A stretch of DNA of 64,000 bases from Pleomorphomonas carboxyditropha (lineage in GTDB: Bacteria; Pseudomonadota; Alphaproteobacteria; Rhizobiales; Pleomorphomonadaceae). Numbering within the stretch: position 1 is the first letter of the stretch; each line of letters begins with the position of its first letter. This document shows positions 1 through 8,244 of this stretch, piece by piece. The DNA lies in contig NZ_NQVN01000001.1 of NCBI RefSeq assembly GCF_002770725.1, forward strand, positions 124,001 to 188,000, written 5' to 3'. A program made the position numbers and the translations under genes. A model generated the notes under the pieces. That model made no database searches and was not told the DNA's origin. It saw only the letters and a program-made list of their open reading frames with translations.

Positions 1-464
1 GGCTTTGCATCCGGAAACCGAAGCCGGAACTGTCCGGCGAAGCGGTGACGCCTCGGGACCATCTCGACGCGGTGGATCTGGTGGAAATCGGCACTCCATT
101 GCCTGAGGCGGATCTCGTAGAGGCCGGGACCGTCATATTCGATGACCGGCGGTTCGGACGACGAGGCCCGGGAAAAGATCAGGAAGCCGAAAACGCCGCA
201 TGGATCTTTGCCGGGGACCGACGGAAACGGACAGAAGTCGAATTCGGGAAAACTGGCGGCGGCGAGGCGCTGCGCCTCGGCAAGAAGGCAATGAAGCCGC
301 TCGAAGCGAGAGGGGGCGGCCGAGGAGGCCACCGTTTCGGGGCCGAGAGGCGCATGAGGCAGCGCAAGTGCGGGCGTGACGGCGCCGGCCAGCTTGCCGA
401 TGAAGGCCCGACGGGAAAGCGGCGACAGGCCATGATCAAGTCTCCGTCGGATGACGTCGGGCAT
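1..464 (-). CDS. Tat-exported protein of unknown function, partial
   Basis: A continuous frame runs leftward from an ATG at 464 off the window edge, giving about 154 codons without a stop. Residues 14-35 look like a twin-arginine signal: SRRAFIGKLAG followed by an alanine/leucine-rich stretch, so export in a folded state is likely. The remainder has a segment GKDPCGVFGFLIF and an acidic GPGLYEIRL strand that I cannot place in a family. The rightward reading frame over the same bases is judged a shadow because it lacks a recognisable domain. The gene is divergent from the toxin-antitoxin pair to its right. The C-terminus is outside the window. Confidence 0.6.
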   Translation of the reverse strand, partial: MPDVIRRRLDHGLSPLSRRAFIGKLAGAVTPALALPHAPLGPETVASSAAPSRFERLHCLLAEAQRLAAASFPEFDFCPFPSVPGKDPCGVFGFLIFSRASSSEPPVIEYDGPGLYEIRLRQWSADFHQIHRVEMVPRRHRFAGQFRLRFPDAK

Positions 465-579
465 GGCTCCGCCTTTCACGCAAACGCATATTCATGGCGC
501 ACTCTGTGTGCTAGAAGTGGATCAGGCGATAGGAAACCTATCACTCAATGTCGATCGCGTCAATATCGGATCAGGTGAT

Positions 580-828
580 ATGAATACGATCACTGGCGCC
601 CAGCTAAGAGCTGGCAGGGCGCTTATTCGCTGGTCCGCAAACGACCTTGCAAAGGCGGCAAACGTTGGGGTTGCGACCATTCGACGAGCCGAAGCAACCG
701 ACGGCGCTGTTACAATGGTGCCTAACAATCTAGTGGCAATCCGCGCTGCGCTCGAAGCTGCCGGCGTCATCTTCGTCGATGCGAACGGCGAAGGGCCGGG
801 CGTTCGATTGAAGAAAGTCCATGGCTGA
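580..828 (+). CDS. XRE-family HTH protein, probable antitoxin
   Basis: This 82-residue protein is nearly all helix-turn-helix: the segment ALIRWSANDLAKAANVGVAT has the XRE pattern, with the recognition helix next. It overlaps the following toxin gene by one base (TGATG), so the two are translationally coupled. That arrangement is typical of type II toxin-antitoxin operons, where the antitoxin binds DNA and autoregulates. The ATG at 580 follows a GGTG ribosome site. A longer upstream frame from 451 would run through the presumed promoter. The antitoxin role is inferred from its neighbour. Confidence 0.75.
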   Translation: MNTITGAQLRAGRALIRWSANDLAKAANVGVATIRRAEATDGAVTMVPNNLVAIRAALEAAGVIFVDANGEGPGVRLKKVHG

Positions 829-1244
829 TGGCGATTCAATATCCCGTCAGTCCCGGAACCGTGCTTTTGTGCGACTATTCCAAAGGTGGCTTCCTTGAAC
901 CGGAAATGGTCAAGCGTCGTCCCGCCGTCGTAGTGTCGCCCCGGCTTCCCTACCGGGACAAGTTGTGCACCGTCGTGCCGCTGTCGGGTAGCGAACCGGA
1001 ACGACCCGTTTCCTATGTCGCCCGGATCGATCTGGCGAGCCCGCTGCCGGCGCCATTCGAGCACAATGTCTGGTGGGCGAAGTGCGACATGCTGGCGACG
1101 GTGAGCTTCGACCGCCTCGATCTGTTCAGGACGGCCAGAGACCAGACCGGCAAGCGCAAGTATCTCCAACCGAAGCTGCCGGAGCCTGCGTTCCGCGCCA
1201 TTCAGGAGGCGATTTTGGCGGCGCTCGGCATCCACAGGACTTGA
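828..1244 (+). CDS. PemK/MazF-like type II toxin
   Basis: The 138-residue product begins with the beta-barrel signature of MazF/PemK endoribonucleases: SPGTVLLCDYS, then KRRPAVVVSP, then CTVVPLSGSEP. This family cleaves mRNA when its partner is lost. The start ATG shares a base with the stop of the HTH gene upstream, so the two form one operon that ends at the terminator near 1,324. The central part (NVWWAKCDMLATVSFDRLD) is also typical of the family. The length is slightly above the usual 110-120 residues. Toxicity is inferred from family only. Confidence 0.8.
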   Translation: MAIQYPVSPGTVLLCDYSKGGFLEPEMVKRRPAVVVSPRLPYRDKLCTVVPLSGSEPERPVSYVARIDLASPLPAPFEHNVWWAKCDMLATVSFDRLDLFRTARDQTGKRKYLQPKLPEPAFRAIQEAILAALGIHRT

Positions 1245-1323
1245 CTTTTGAACGGAAGGACTCACTTTAGAAGCGATTGCTCGTGACCTCGGTCATTGAG
1301 CCTCAAGACCCTGCAAGGGGCAG

Positions 1324-1363
1324 CCCCGCCACGGCGATTCCAAGCCTGGCGGGGTTCTTGTTT
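1324..1363 (+). terminator. Rho-independent terminator after the toxin operon
   Basis: An 8-bp stem (CCCCGCCA / TGGCGGGG) is followed by TTCTTGTTT. It lies 80 bases after the toxin stop codon and before the sspB leader. The rest of the gap from 1,245 to 1,595 shows no other gene that I can support. Confidence 0.7.
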
Positions 1364-1595
1364 CGGGAGCGCACGGTCTCGCATATCGGCGCCCTCCGTC
1401 TTCGCCGCCGTGATCCGTGCCATGCCAGCGCCGCCATGCCGGCGATGCGCCGCCGCCGTCCATCCGCCGGGCTTGCGATTGCCGTCGGTTCGGGCCTGCC
1501 AAGCCGTTTACACCCTTGCGCCCGATGCTTTAGACTGTCGGGCGACGACGCGGCCGGATCGGTCGCCCCGCGGTTTTCCTCAAGGCGGAGCCTCA

Positions 1596-2198
1596 ATGCC
1601 CAAGGACATGATCCGTTACGACGTTCTGGCTCAGGAGGCTTTCCGCGGCCTGGTGAAGAAGGTGCTGGCGGAAGTGGCGCACGCCGGCCTGCCGGGCGAG
1701 CATCATTTCTACATTATCTTCGATACCCGGGCGCCGGGCGTGCGCATTTCCGCCCGCCTCAAGGAGCGCTACCCGGACGAGATGACCATCGTCATCCAGC
1801 ACCAGTATTGGGAGCTGGTGGTGGGCGAGACCAGCTTCGAGATCGGCCTTTCCTTCTCCGGCGTGCCGGAAAAGCTGGTGGTGCCGTTCGCGGCGATCCG
1901 CGGCTTCTTCGACCCGTCGGTGGAATTCGCGGTGCAGTTCCCGCTGGTCGACGAGAGCGGCAACGCCGCCGACATGCCCGGCGAGGGCCCACTCAAGGCG
2001 ATCGGTCCGGCGGGCGGCGAGCCCAAGGTGGCGCCGCGCCCGGCCAGGGCGCCGGCCGCCAAGGCGCCGGCCAAGCCGGCGAAGCCGGCCGCCGAGACGG
2101 CCAAGGCGCCGGAAGAAGCCAAGCCGGAAGAGAAGCCGGACGACGAGCCCAAGGGCCCGACGGTGGTCTCGCTCGACGCCTTCCGCAAGAAGCCCTGA
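1596..2198 (+). CDS. sspB: SspB, ClpXP protease specificity adaptor
   Basis: This 200-residue protein is the alphaproteobacterial type of SspB, the adaptor that delivers ssrA-tagged proteins to ClpXP in the cytoplasm. The N-terminal 120 residues form the peptide-binding fold (HHFYIIFDTRAPGVRISARL, LSFSGVPEKLVVPFAAIRGF). A long linker rich in Ala, Pro, Lys and Glu follows (about residues 140-185). The extreme C-terminus, VVSLDAFRKKP, is the short tail that docks on ClpX. ATG 1,596 follows AAGGCGGAG. The following DUF4169 gene starts 7 bases after the stop, and that pairing is common in Rhizobiales. Confidence 0.92.
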   Translation: MPKDMIRYDVLAQEAFRGLVKKVLAEVAHAGLPGEHHFYIIFDTRAPGVRISARLKERYPDEMTIVIQHQYWELVVGETSFEIGLSFSGVPEKLVVPFAAIRGFFDPSVEFAVQFPLVDESGNAADMPGEGPLKAIGPAGGEPKVAPRPARAPAAKAPAKPAKPAAETAKAPEEAKPEEKPDDEPKGPTVVSLDAFRKKP

Positions 2199-2205
2199 GG
2201 CGGCG

Positions 2206-2418
2206 ATGGGCGACCTCGTCAACCTCCGCCGGGCGCGCAAGGACCGCGATCGCCGCCGCCGCGAGGACGAGGCGGCGGAGAATCGCGTCAAGTTCGGCCG
2301 GACCAAAGTGGAGAAGCTGACGGCCAGGGCGCAGGACGAGCTGGAGGCGCGCCGGCTCGACGGTCATCGCCTCGCTTCCCCCGCCGATCCGGAGCCGTCG
2401 CCGGATTCCTCGACATGA
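2206..2418 (+). CDS. DUF4169 family protein
   Basis: A 70-residue, very basic and acidic helix protein (GDLVNLRRARKDRDRRRRED) matching the DUF4169 pattern. The family is found in alphaproteobacteria directly after sspB, as here. No function is known. The stop overlaps the start of the next gene by four bases (ATGA), so the three genes form one operon. Confidence 0.8.
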   Translation: MGDLVNLRRARKDRDRRRREDEAAENRVKFGRTKVEKLTARAQDELEARRLDGHRLASPADPEPSPDSST

Positions 2419-2642
2419 ACGTCAAGCGGTCGCTGTCGCTGGCCGGCCACCGGACCAGCCTGGCGCTGGAGCCGGAGTTCTGGACGGCGGCCGAAAGCCT
2501 CGCCGGGCAGCGCGGCCAGAGCCTTGCCGCCTTCGTGCTCGACATCGACCGGACGCGCGGCGCCCGCAACCTGGCGAGCGCCGTCCGCGTGGCCGTGCTC
2601 GCCGACCTCACGGCGCCGCAACGCGCCGTTTCCTCCTCCTGA
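2415..2642 (+). CDS. Ribbon-helix-helix domain protein
   Basis: A 75-residue protein with a ribbon-helix-helix layout: a short strand KRSLSLAGHRTSLALE, then two helices FWTAAESLAGQRGQ and SLAAFVLDIDRTR. These small proteins usually bind DNA as dimers. It is translationally coupled to the DUF4169 gene and is a regular neighbour of it in Rhizobiales. The regulatory target is unknown. Confidence 0.8.
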   Translation: MNVKRSLSLAGHRTSLALEPEFWTAAESLAGQRGQSLAAFVLDIDRTRGARNLASAVRVAVLADLTAPQRAVSSS

Positions 2643-2653
2643 ATGGGCGCATC

Positions 2654-3442
2654 TTGGTCGATCTCTCCCTGCATCTTCTGACGGCGCTGTTCTTCGCCGC
2701 CCTGCTCGCCGGCTTCATCGACTCGATCGCCGGCGGTGGCGGCCTGATCACCGTGCCGGCGCTGATGCTGGCCGGCTTCTCGCCGATCCAGTCGCTCGGC
2801 ACCAACAAGCTGCAATCGCTGTTCGGCTCGGCGTCGGCGACGCTGGCCTATACGCGGGCGGGGCAGGTCGACCTCAGATCGCAGTTGCCGATGGCGCTGA
2901 TGTCCGGCGGCGGCGCCGTGCTGGGGGCATTGCTCGCCACCGTGCTGCCGGGCGACTGGCTGCGCGTCGTGCTGCCGGTGATGCTGATCGCCATCGCCGT
3001 CTATTTCGCCTTGAGGCGCGGCCTCAACGACCAGGATCGCCACGCCCGGCTGACGCCCTTGCTGTTCACCCTGACCTTCGTGCCGGTGATCGGCTGCTAC
3101 GACGGCCTGTTCGGGCCGGGCACCGGCTCGTTCTTCATGCTGGGCTTCGTGTCGCTGGCCGGCTTCGGTCTCCTGAAGGCGACGGCGCATACCAAGCTGT
3201 TGAACTTCGCCAGCAACGTCGGCGGCTTCCTGGTGTTCCTGGCGTCCGGCGTGGTGTTCTGGAAGCCCGGCCTCGTCATGGGCGTCGGCCAGTTCCTCGG
3301 CGCCCAGATCGGCTCGCGGCTGGCCGTCCGGGGCGGCGCCAGGATCATCCGGCCGCTGCTGGTGATCACCTGCATCGGCCTCGCCATCCGCCTGCTCGCC
3401 GATCCCGCCAATCCTGTGCGGATGTGGGTGATGGGGCTTTAG
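2654..3442 (+). CDS. TSUP/TauE-SafE family membrane transporter
   Basis: The 262-residue product has about eight hydrophobic segments and the internal repeat typical of the TSUP (TauE/SafE) family. The first repeat holds GFIDSIAGGGGLITVPAL and LGTNKLQS. The second holds CYDGLFGPGTGSFFMLGF and TKLLNFASNVGGF. Members export sulfite, sulfonates or related anions across the inner membrane; the substrate here cannot be read from the sequence. The start is a TTG at 2,654, 11 bases after the previous stop, with a weak ribosome site, so the exact start is uncertain. Confidence 0.85.
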   Translation: MVDLSLHLLTALFFAALLAGFIDSIAGGGGLITVPALMLAGFSPIQSLGTNKLQSLFGSASATLAYTRAGQVDLRSQLPMALMSGGGAVLGALLATVLPGDWLRVVLPVMLIAIAVYFALRRGLNDQDRHARLTPLLFTLTFVPVIGCYDGLFGPGTGSFFMLGFVSLAGFGLLKATAHTKLLNFASNVGGFLVFLASGVVFWKPGLVMGVGQFLGAQIGSRLAVRGGARIIRPLLVITCIGLAIRLLADPANPVRMWVMGL

Positions 3443-3472
3443 GCGAGCCCTATATTCGCGTTGTGCCTCTTT

Positions 3473-3568
3473 CTGCCTGAGGTCCCCGCCTGCGCGGGGA
3501 TGACAATCTATATATTTGTTTTATTTATATAAATCTGTCATCCCCGCGCAGGCGGGGACCTCAGGCAG
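3473..3568. repeat. Long intergenic palindrome, copy 1
   Basis: Two perfect 33-base arms (3,473-3,505 and 3,536-3,568) flank a 30-base AT-rich loop. The same arms recur exactly at 9,033-9,128, and a diverged version lies at 16,170-16,267. It sits between convergent genes (transporter and serB), where the hairpin can end transcription in both directions. The bases just outside the arms are also similar to copy 2, so the mobile or amplified unit is larger than the arms. Confidence 0.9.
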
Positions 3569-3614
3569 GATAGAACGAGAGGCTGATATAGGTCGCTCTT
3601 GTGGCCGAAGAAGC

Positions 3615-4505
3615 CTACACCGTCGCGAAGTCCTCGCGGGCAAAGCCTTGCAGGTAGAGCACGGCGGTGAGGTCGGCGTGGCGGATCGACACCTGGGCCG
3701 CCTCGGCCACCTTCGGCTTGGCGTGGAAGGCGACGCCGAGGCCGCTTTCGTTGATCATGTCCAGGTCGTTGGCGCCGTCGCCGATCGCCACCGTCTCGTG
3801 ATGGGCGAGGCCGCGCGCCTCCCGGAGCTCGATCAGCGTGGCAAGCTTGGCCGCCTTGCCGAGGATCGGCTCGGCGACGAGGCCGGAGAGACGGTCGCCC
3901 TCGGTCATCAGGCAGTTGGAGCGGTCCTCGTCGAAGCCGATCTTGTCGCGGATACGGTCGGTGAACAGGGTGAAGCCGCCGGAGACCAGCGCCGTGTAGG
4001 CGCCGTGCGCCCGCATGGTGCCGATCAGCTCGCGGCCGCCCGGCGTCAGCGTGATGCGTTCGCGCAGCACCTCGTCGATGACGCCGGTGTCGAGCCCCTT
4101 CAGCAGGGCGACCCGCTCGCGCAGCGCCGGCTCGAAGGCGATCTCGCCGCGCATCGCCCGTTCGGTGATGGCGGCGACGTGCTCCTTGAGGCCGACGAAG
4201 GCGGCGAGCTCGTCGATGCATTCCTGGCCGATCATGGTGCTGTCCATATCGGCGACGAGCAGCTTCTTGCGCCGCCCCTCGGCGGGAAGCACGGCGAAAT
4301 CGACGGCCGCCTCGCCGATCACCTCGGCAATTCGATGCACCGCCTCGTTATGGGAGAGATAGTCGCCGACGGCGATATCGGCGGCGATTCCCTCGGCCAG
4401 CACCTTGTGGGCGTCGCCGCCCAGCCGCCGCGACAGGCTGGCGATCAGGCCATCGGTCACTTGCGGATCGGCCGGAGATGAGACAAGCGTTGCGACGAGC
4501 GACAT
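3615..4505 (-). CDS. serB: Phosphoserine phosphatase SerB
   Basis: The enzyme removes phosphate from phosphoserine in the last step of serine synthesis. The 296-residue protein has an N-terminal ACT-like region (about 1-75). A HAD-superfamily phosphatase domain follows: LLVADMDSTMIGQECIDELA (nucleophile Asp in DMDST), LVSGGFTLF (motif II Ser) and IGDGANDLDMI (motif III/IV). The length is normal for the two-domain form. It is divergent from miaA, with overlapping upstream regions. Confidence 0.95.
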   Translation of the reverse strand: MSLVATLVSSPADPQVTDGLIASLSRRLGGDAHKVLAEGIAADIAVGDYLSHNEAVHRIAEVIGEAAVDFAVLPAEGRRKKLLVADMDSTMIGQECIDELAAFVGLKEHVAAITERAMRGEIAFEPALRERVALLKGLDTGVIDEVLRERITLTPGGRELIGTMRAHGAYTALVSGGFTLFTDRIRDKIGFDEDRSNCLMTEGDRLSGLVAEPILGKAAKLATLIELREARGLAHHETVAIGDGANDLDMINESGLGVAFHAKPKVAEAAQVSIRHADLTAVLYLQGFAREDFATV

Positions 4506-4519
4506 GGGAGGCTCCAGGC

Positions 4520-5458
4520 GTGACGGCGGAGACAGCGGAAAGACGAGCGGTTCTGATAGCCGGCCCGACGGCGAGCGGCAAGTCGGCTCTGGCGCTTGCC
4601 GTCGCCGAACGTTGCGGCGGCGTGGTGATCAACGCCGATTCGATGCAGGTCTATCGCGAGCTGCGCATCCTGACGGCCAGACCGTCGCCAGAGGACGAGG
4701 CGCGGGCGCCGCACCGCCTCTACGGCCATGTCGGCAGCGGCGACGGCTATACCGTTGCCCGCTATCTCGACGATCTCGAAGGGGTGCTGAAAGAGACGGC
4801 CGGCCGGCCGGCGGTGATCGTCGGCGGCACCGGCCTCTATTTCAACGCCATGACGCAGGGCCTTTCCGACGTGCCGCCGATCGACGAGCGGGTACGCGCC
4901 TTCTGGCGCGAGCGGGCGCGGACGACGAGCCCGGCGGCGCTGCACCGGGAACTGGCGGTGGTCGACCCGGTGCTCTACGGCCGGCTGCATCCCAACGACA
5001 CGCAGCGCGTGCTCCGGGCGCTGGAGGTGGCCGACAGCACGGGCCGGCCGCTCTCCGAGTGGCAGGAGAAGCGGTCGCGACCGCCGATTTCCGGCGGGCG
5101 CATCGCCCGCGTCGTCATGGCGCCGGCCCGCGACTGGCTGCACGACCGCATCGACGAGCGCTTCCGCGCCATGGCGGCGGGCGGCGGGCTCGACGAGGCG
5201 CGGGCCTTTTCCGCCCTCGGTCTCGACCCGGCGCTGCCGGCCATGAAGGCGATCGGCGTGCCGGACATGATGGCGGCGGCGCGGGGAGAGGTCGCCGTCG
5301 AGGAGGCCATCGAGGCGGCGGTGACGGCGACGCGGCAATATGCCAAGCGGCAGGAAACCTGGTTCCGCAACCAGATGGCCGACTGGCCGCGCCTCGATCC
5401 GGCGGCGGCGCGACATTTTGTTGCGGTGGCCGACGATATCGCGCAACGAATGAAATAG
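4520..5458 (+). CDS. miaA: tRNA dimethylallyltransferase MiaA
   Basis: MiaA adds a dimethylallyl group to A37 of tRNAs that read codons starting with U. The N-terminal P-loop AGPTASGKSALA, INADSMQVY, and the substrate channel motif IVGGTGLYF are all present. The tail has RQYAKRQETWFRNQ. I choose the GTG at 4,520 (GGGAGG about ten bases upstream), giving 312 residues. An in-frame ATG at 4,478 lies inside serB and adds 14 unsupported residues. Confidence 0.93.
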   Translation: MTAETAERRAVLIAGPTASGKSALALAVAERCGGVVINADSMQVYRELRILTARPSPEDEARAPHRLYGHVGSGDGYTVARYLDDLEGVLKETAGRPAVIVGGTGLYFNAMTQGLSDVPPIDERVRAFWRERARTTSPAALHRELAVVDPVLYGRLHPNDTQRVLRALEVADSTGRPLSEWQEKRSRPPISGGRIARVVMAPARDWLHDRIDERFRAMAAGGGLDEARAFSALGLDPALPAMKAIGVPDMMAAARGEVAVEEAIEAAVTATRQYAKRQETWFRNQMADWPRLDPAAARHFVAVADDIAQRMK

Positions 5459-5536
5459 GCTCTTGACCGGCCTGCCGGCTGCCGCTAGGTTGCCGGCCAT
5501 TCCGGGGCGGTCCCGGCGTTCGAACCAGAGGGCGGC

Positions 5537-5593
5537 ATGCGTTTCTCGTCGGTAGTACTTAGATGGCGCACCGTGTCGGAGGTCTCTCACTGA
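5537..5593 (+). CDS. ilv leader peptide
   Basis: An 18-codon frame reads MRFSSVVLRWRTVSEVSH, with Val at 6, 7, 13 and 16 and Leu at 8. It sits 117 bases before ilvB and is followed by competing hairpins and a terminator. This is the layout of a ribosome-mediated attenuator that senses charged branched-chain tRNAs. A GGCGG ribosome site precedes the ATG. It is inferred, not tested, but the codon content is well above chance. Confidence 0.7.
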   Translation: MRFSSVVLRWRTVSEVSH

Positions 5594-5648
5594 GATCTGC
5601 CGGTCAGTCATGGTGCGCGGAAGTCGGGTCCCTAACGGGGCCTTTTTT
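5566..5648 (+). terminator. Transcription attenuator before ilvB
   Basis: GCGCACC inside the leader frame (5,566-5,572) can pair with GGTGCGC at 5,612-5,618. Downstream, GGTCCC (5,627-5,632) pairs with GGGGCC (5,637-5,642), followed by six Ts. Ribosome stalling at the Val/Leu codons would free or trap the upstream arm and so decide whether the terminator forms. Confidence 0.65.
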
Positions 5649-5709
5649 ATTACCCGAAAAACGCAGTAAAAGCCCGGGACGACGGGACGAGAGCTTGAGG
5701 TAACAGGCG

Positions 5710-7476
5710 ATGACACGGCAGATGACAGGCGCGGAAATGGTCATCCAGGCGCTGATCGATCAGGGCGTCGACACCATTTTCGGTTACCCGGGCGGCGCGG
5801 TGCTGCCGATCTTCGACGAGCTGTTCCAGCAGGAAGACGTCCGCCACATCCTCGTCCGCCACGAGCAGGGCGCCGGCCATGCCGCCGAAGGGTATGCCCG
5901 CTCCACCGGCAAGGTGGGCGTGGCGCTCGCCACCTCCGGCCCCGGCGCCACCAACATGGTGACGGCGCTGACCGACGCACTGCTCGATTCGATCCCGATG
6001 GTCTGCATCACCGGCCAGGTGCCGACGACGCTGATCGGCACCGACGCCTTCCAGGAGGCCGACACCGTCGGCATCACCCGGCCCTGCACCAAGCACAACT
6101 GGCTGGTCCGCCGCATCGAGGACCTGCCGGCCATCCTGCACGAGGCGTTCCGCATCGCCACCACCGGCCGCCCCGGCCCGGTGCTGGTCGACATCCCCAA
6201 GAACATCCAGTTCCAGACCGGCACCTACGAGAACTGCAAGGACAAGGCGCTGACGCAGTATCATCCGGCGGTGAAGGCGCCGGACGCCGCCATCCGCGAG
6301 GCCGTCGAGCTGATGGCCGCCGCCAAGAAGCCGATCCTCTACACCGGCGGCGGCGTCATCAACTCCGGCCCCAAGGCGGTGGCGCTCCTCCGCGATTTCG
6401 TCAAGCTGACCGGCTTTCCGATCACCTCGACGCTGATGGGCCTCGGCGCCTACCCGGCCTCGGGCAGGAACTGGCTCGGCATGCTCGGCATGCACGGCAC
6501 CTACGAGGCCAACCTCGCCATGCACGACTGCGACGTCATGGTGTGCGTCGGCGCCCGCTTCGACGACCGCATCACCGGCCGCATCGACGCCTTCTCGCCC
6601 AATTCCAAGAAGATCCACATCGACATCGACCCGTCGTCGATCAACAAGAACGTCGTCGTCGACCTGCCGATCGTCGGCGACGTCGGCCATGTGCTGGAAG
6701 ACCTGATCGCCGCCTGGAATGCCCGCAAGCCGGTGCAGGACAAGGCGGCGCACGCCGCCTGGTGGAAGCAGATCGACGGCTGGCGGGCGAAGAAGTGCCT
6801 GACCTACCGTCCCTCGGCCGAGGCGATCATGCCGCAATACGCCATCGAACGCCTGCATGCGCTGACGGCCGGCCGCGACACCTACATCACCACCGAGGTC
6901 GGCCAGCACCAGATGTGGGCGGCGCAATATTACCATTTCGACGAGCCGAACCGCTTCATGACGTCGGGCGGCCTCGGCACCATGGGCTACGGCCTGCCGG
7001 CGGCGATCGGCACCCAGCTCGCCCATCCCGGCGCGCTGGTGATCGACATCGCCGGCGACGCGTCGATCCAGATGAACATCCAGGAGATGTCGACGGCGGT
7101 GCAGCATAACGCGCCGGTCAAGGCGTTCATCCTCAACAACCAGTACATGGGCATGGTGCGCCAGTGGCAGCAACTGCTGCACGGCAACCGGCTCAGCCAT
7201 TCCTACGTCGATTCCCAGCCCGACTTCGTGCGCCTCGCCGAGGCCTATGGCGCCGTCGGCATCCGCTGCTCGAAGCCGGCCGACCTCGACGACGCCATCG
7301 AGGAGATGATCCGCATCGACCGCCCGGTGCTGTTCGACTGCCATGTCGTCAGCCTCGCCAACTGCTTCCCGATGATCCCCTCGGGCAAGGCGCACAACGA
7401 GATGCTGCTCGGCGCCGACGTGTCCGACGAGGAGATCGAGACGGCCATCGGCACCGCCGGCAAGGTTCTGGTGTGA
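5710..7476 (+). CDS. ilvB: Acetolactate synthase large (catalytic) subunit
   Basis: This thiamine-diphosphate enzyme makes acetolactate or acetohydroxybutyrate, the first common step to valine, leucine and isoleucine. The 588-residue product has the N-terminal PYR domain with the catalytic Glu (LVRHEQGAGHAAEGYAR). It also has a central FAD-binding domain and a C-terminal PP domain with the metal motif GDASIQMNIQEMSTA and NNQYMGMVRQWQ. It is preceded by an attenuator and followed 59 bases later by ilvN, its regulatory subunit. Confidence 0.97.
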   Translation: MTRQMTGAEMVIQALIDQGVDTIFGYPGGAVLPIFDELFQQEDVRHILVRHEQGAGHAAEGYARSTGKVGVALATSGPGATNMVTALTDALLDSIPMVCITGQVPTTLIGTDAFQEADTVGITRPCTKHNWLVRRIEDLPAILHEAFRIATTGRPGPVLVDIPKNIQFQTGTYENCKDKALTQYHPAVKAPDAAIREAVELMAAAKKPILYTGGGVINSGPKAVALLRDFVKLTGFPITSTLMGLGAYPASGRNWLGMLGMHGTYEANLAMHDCDVMVCVGARFDDRITGRIDAFSPNSKKIHIDIDPSSINKNVVVDLPIVGDVGHVLEDLIAAWNARKPVQDKAAHAAWWKQIDGWRAKKCLTYRPSAEAIMPQYAIERLHALTAGRDTYITTEVGQHQMWAAQYYHFDEPNRFMTSGGLGTMGYGLPAAIGTQLAHPGALVIDIAGDASIQMNIQEMSTAVQHNAPVKAFILNNQYMGMVRQWQQLLHGNRLSHSYVDSQPDFVRLAEAYGAVGIRCSKPADLDDAIEEMIRIDRPVLFDCHVVSLANCFPMIPSGKAHNEMLLGADVSDEEIETAIGTAGKVLV

Positions 7477-7535
7477 GGCGCGGCTGCTGACGCAACCCCT
7501 CGCATCCTTCGCAACGCTTTATCGGAATTGACATC

Positions 7536-8093
7536 ATGATGATCGTCGCAGGTCAGTCCCAGTCCGCCTACTTCCTCGAGGAAGAGCTTCCCTCCACCGA
7601 GCGCAGCCACACGCTGTCGGTGCTGGTCGACAACGAGCCCGGCGTTCTCGCCCGCGTCGTCGGCCTGTTCTCGGGCCGCGGCTACAACATCGAAAGCCTC
7701 ACCGTCTCGGAGATCGAGCACTCCAGCCACATGTCGCGCATCACCATCGTGACGACGGGCCGGCCGCCGGTCATCTCGCAGATCATGCATCAGCTCGGCC
7801 GTCTGGTGCCGGTGCACAAGGTGGTCAACCTTACCTGGGCCGGCGACGCGCTGGAGCGCGAGCTGGCCCTGGTCAAGGTGTCCGGCAAGGGCGAGATCCG
7901 CGACGAGGCGCTACGCCTCGCCCAGGCGTTCAGCGCCCGCATCGTCGACGCCACGCTGGACTCCTACGTGTTCGAGATCACCGGCGCGCCGGCCGACATC
8001 GACCGCTTCGTCGGCCTGATGAAGGACTGCGGCCTGGTGGAGCTCGCCCGCACCGGCCTGGCGGCGCTCGCCCGCGGCAGGACGGGCATCTGA
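7536..8093 (+). CDS. ilvN: Acetolactate synthase small (regulatory) subunit
   Basis: The 185-residue protein has an N-terminal ACT domain (HTLSVLVDNEPGVLARVVGL, GYNIESLTVS) that binds valine and gives feedback inhibition. The C-terminal regulatory domain contains FSARIVDATLDSYVFEITG. It lies directly downstream of the large subunit in one operon. Two adjacent ATGs (7,536 and 7,539) are possible. The length is typical of the 160-190 residue family. Confidence 0.95.
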   Translation: MMIVAGQSQSAYFLEEELPSTERSHTLSVLVDNEPGVLARVVGLFSGRGYNIESLTVSEIEHSSHMSRITIVTTGRPPVISQIMHQLGRLVPVHKVVNLTWAGDALERELALVKVSGKGEIRDEALRLAQAFSARIVDATLDSYVFEITGAPADIDRFVGLMKDCGLVELARTGLAALARGRTGI

Positions 8094-8244
8094 GGCATAT
8101 GGCCGGCACCATGGCGGAACTGCCTGTCGGCCTCTCGCCCGGCCGGCGGTTGCGTCTGCCGGCGTTCACGGTCGCCTGAAGGCTGCTTGTGCGGTGAGGG
8201 CGAGCGGACTATCGTCGCGCGTCCCAAATTTCAGGCCGCACGCG

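Noticed and set aside
45-578. Rightward 177-codon frame at the left edge
   Set aside because: It lies over the better leftward frame with a Tat signal and has no recognisable domain.
5650-7395. A 581-codon leftward frame opposite ilvB
   Set aside because: The protein is His/Asp/Val/Gly-rich without motifs, and ilvB on the other strand is certain.
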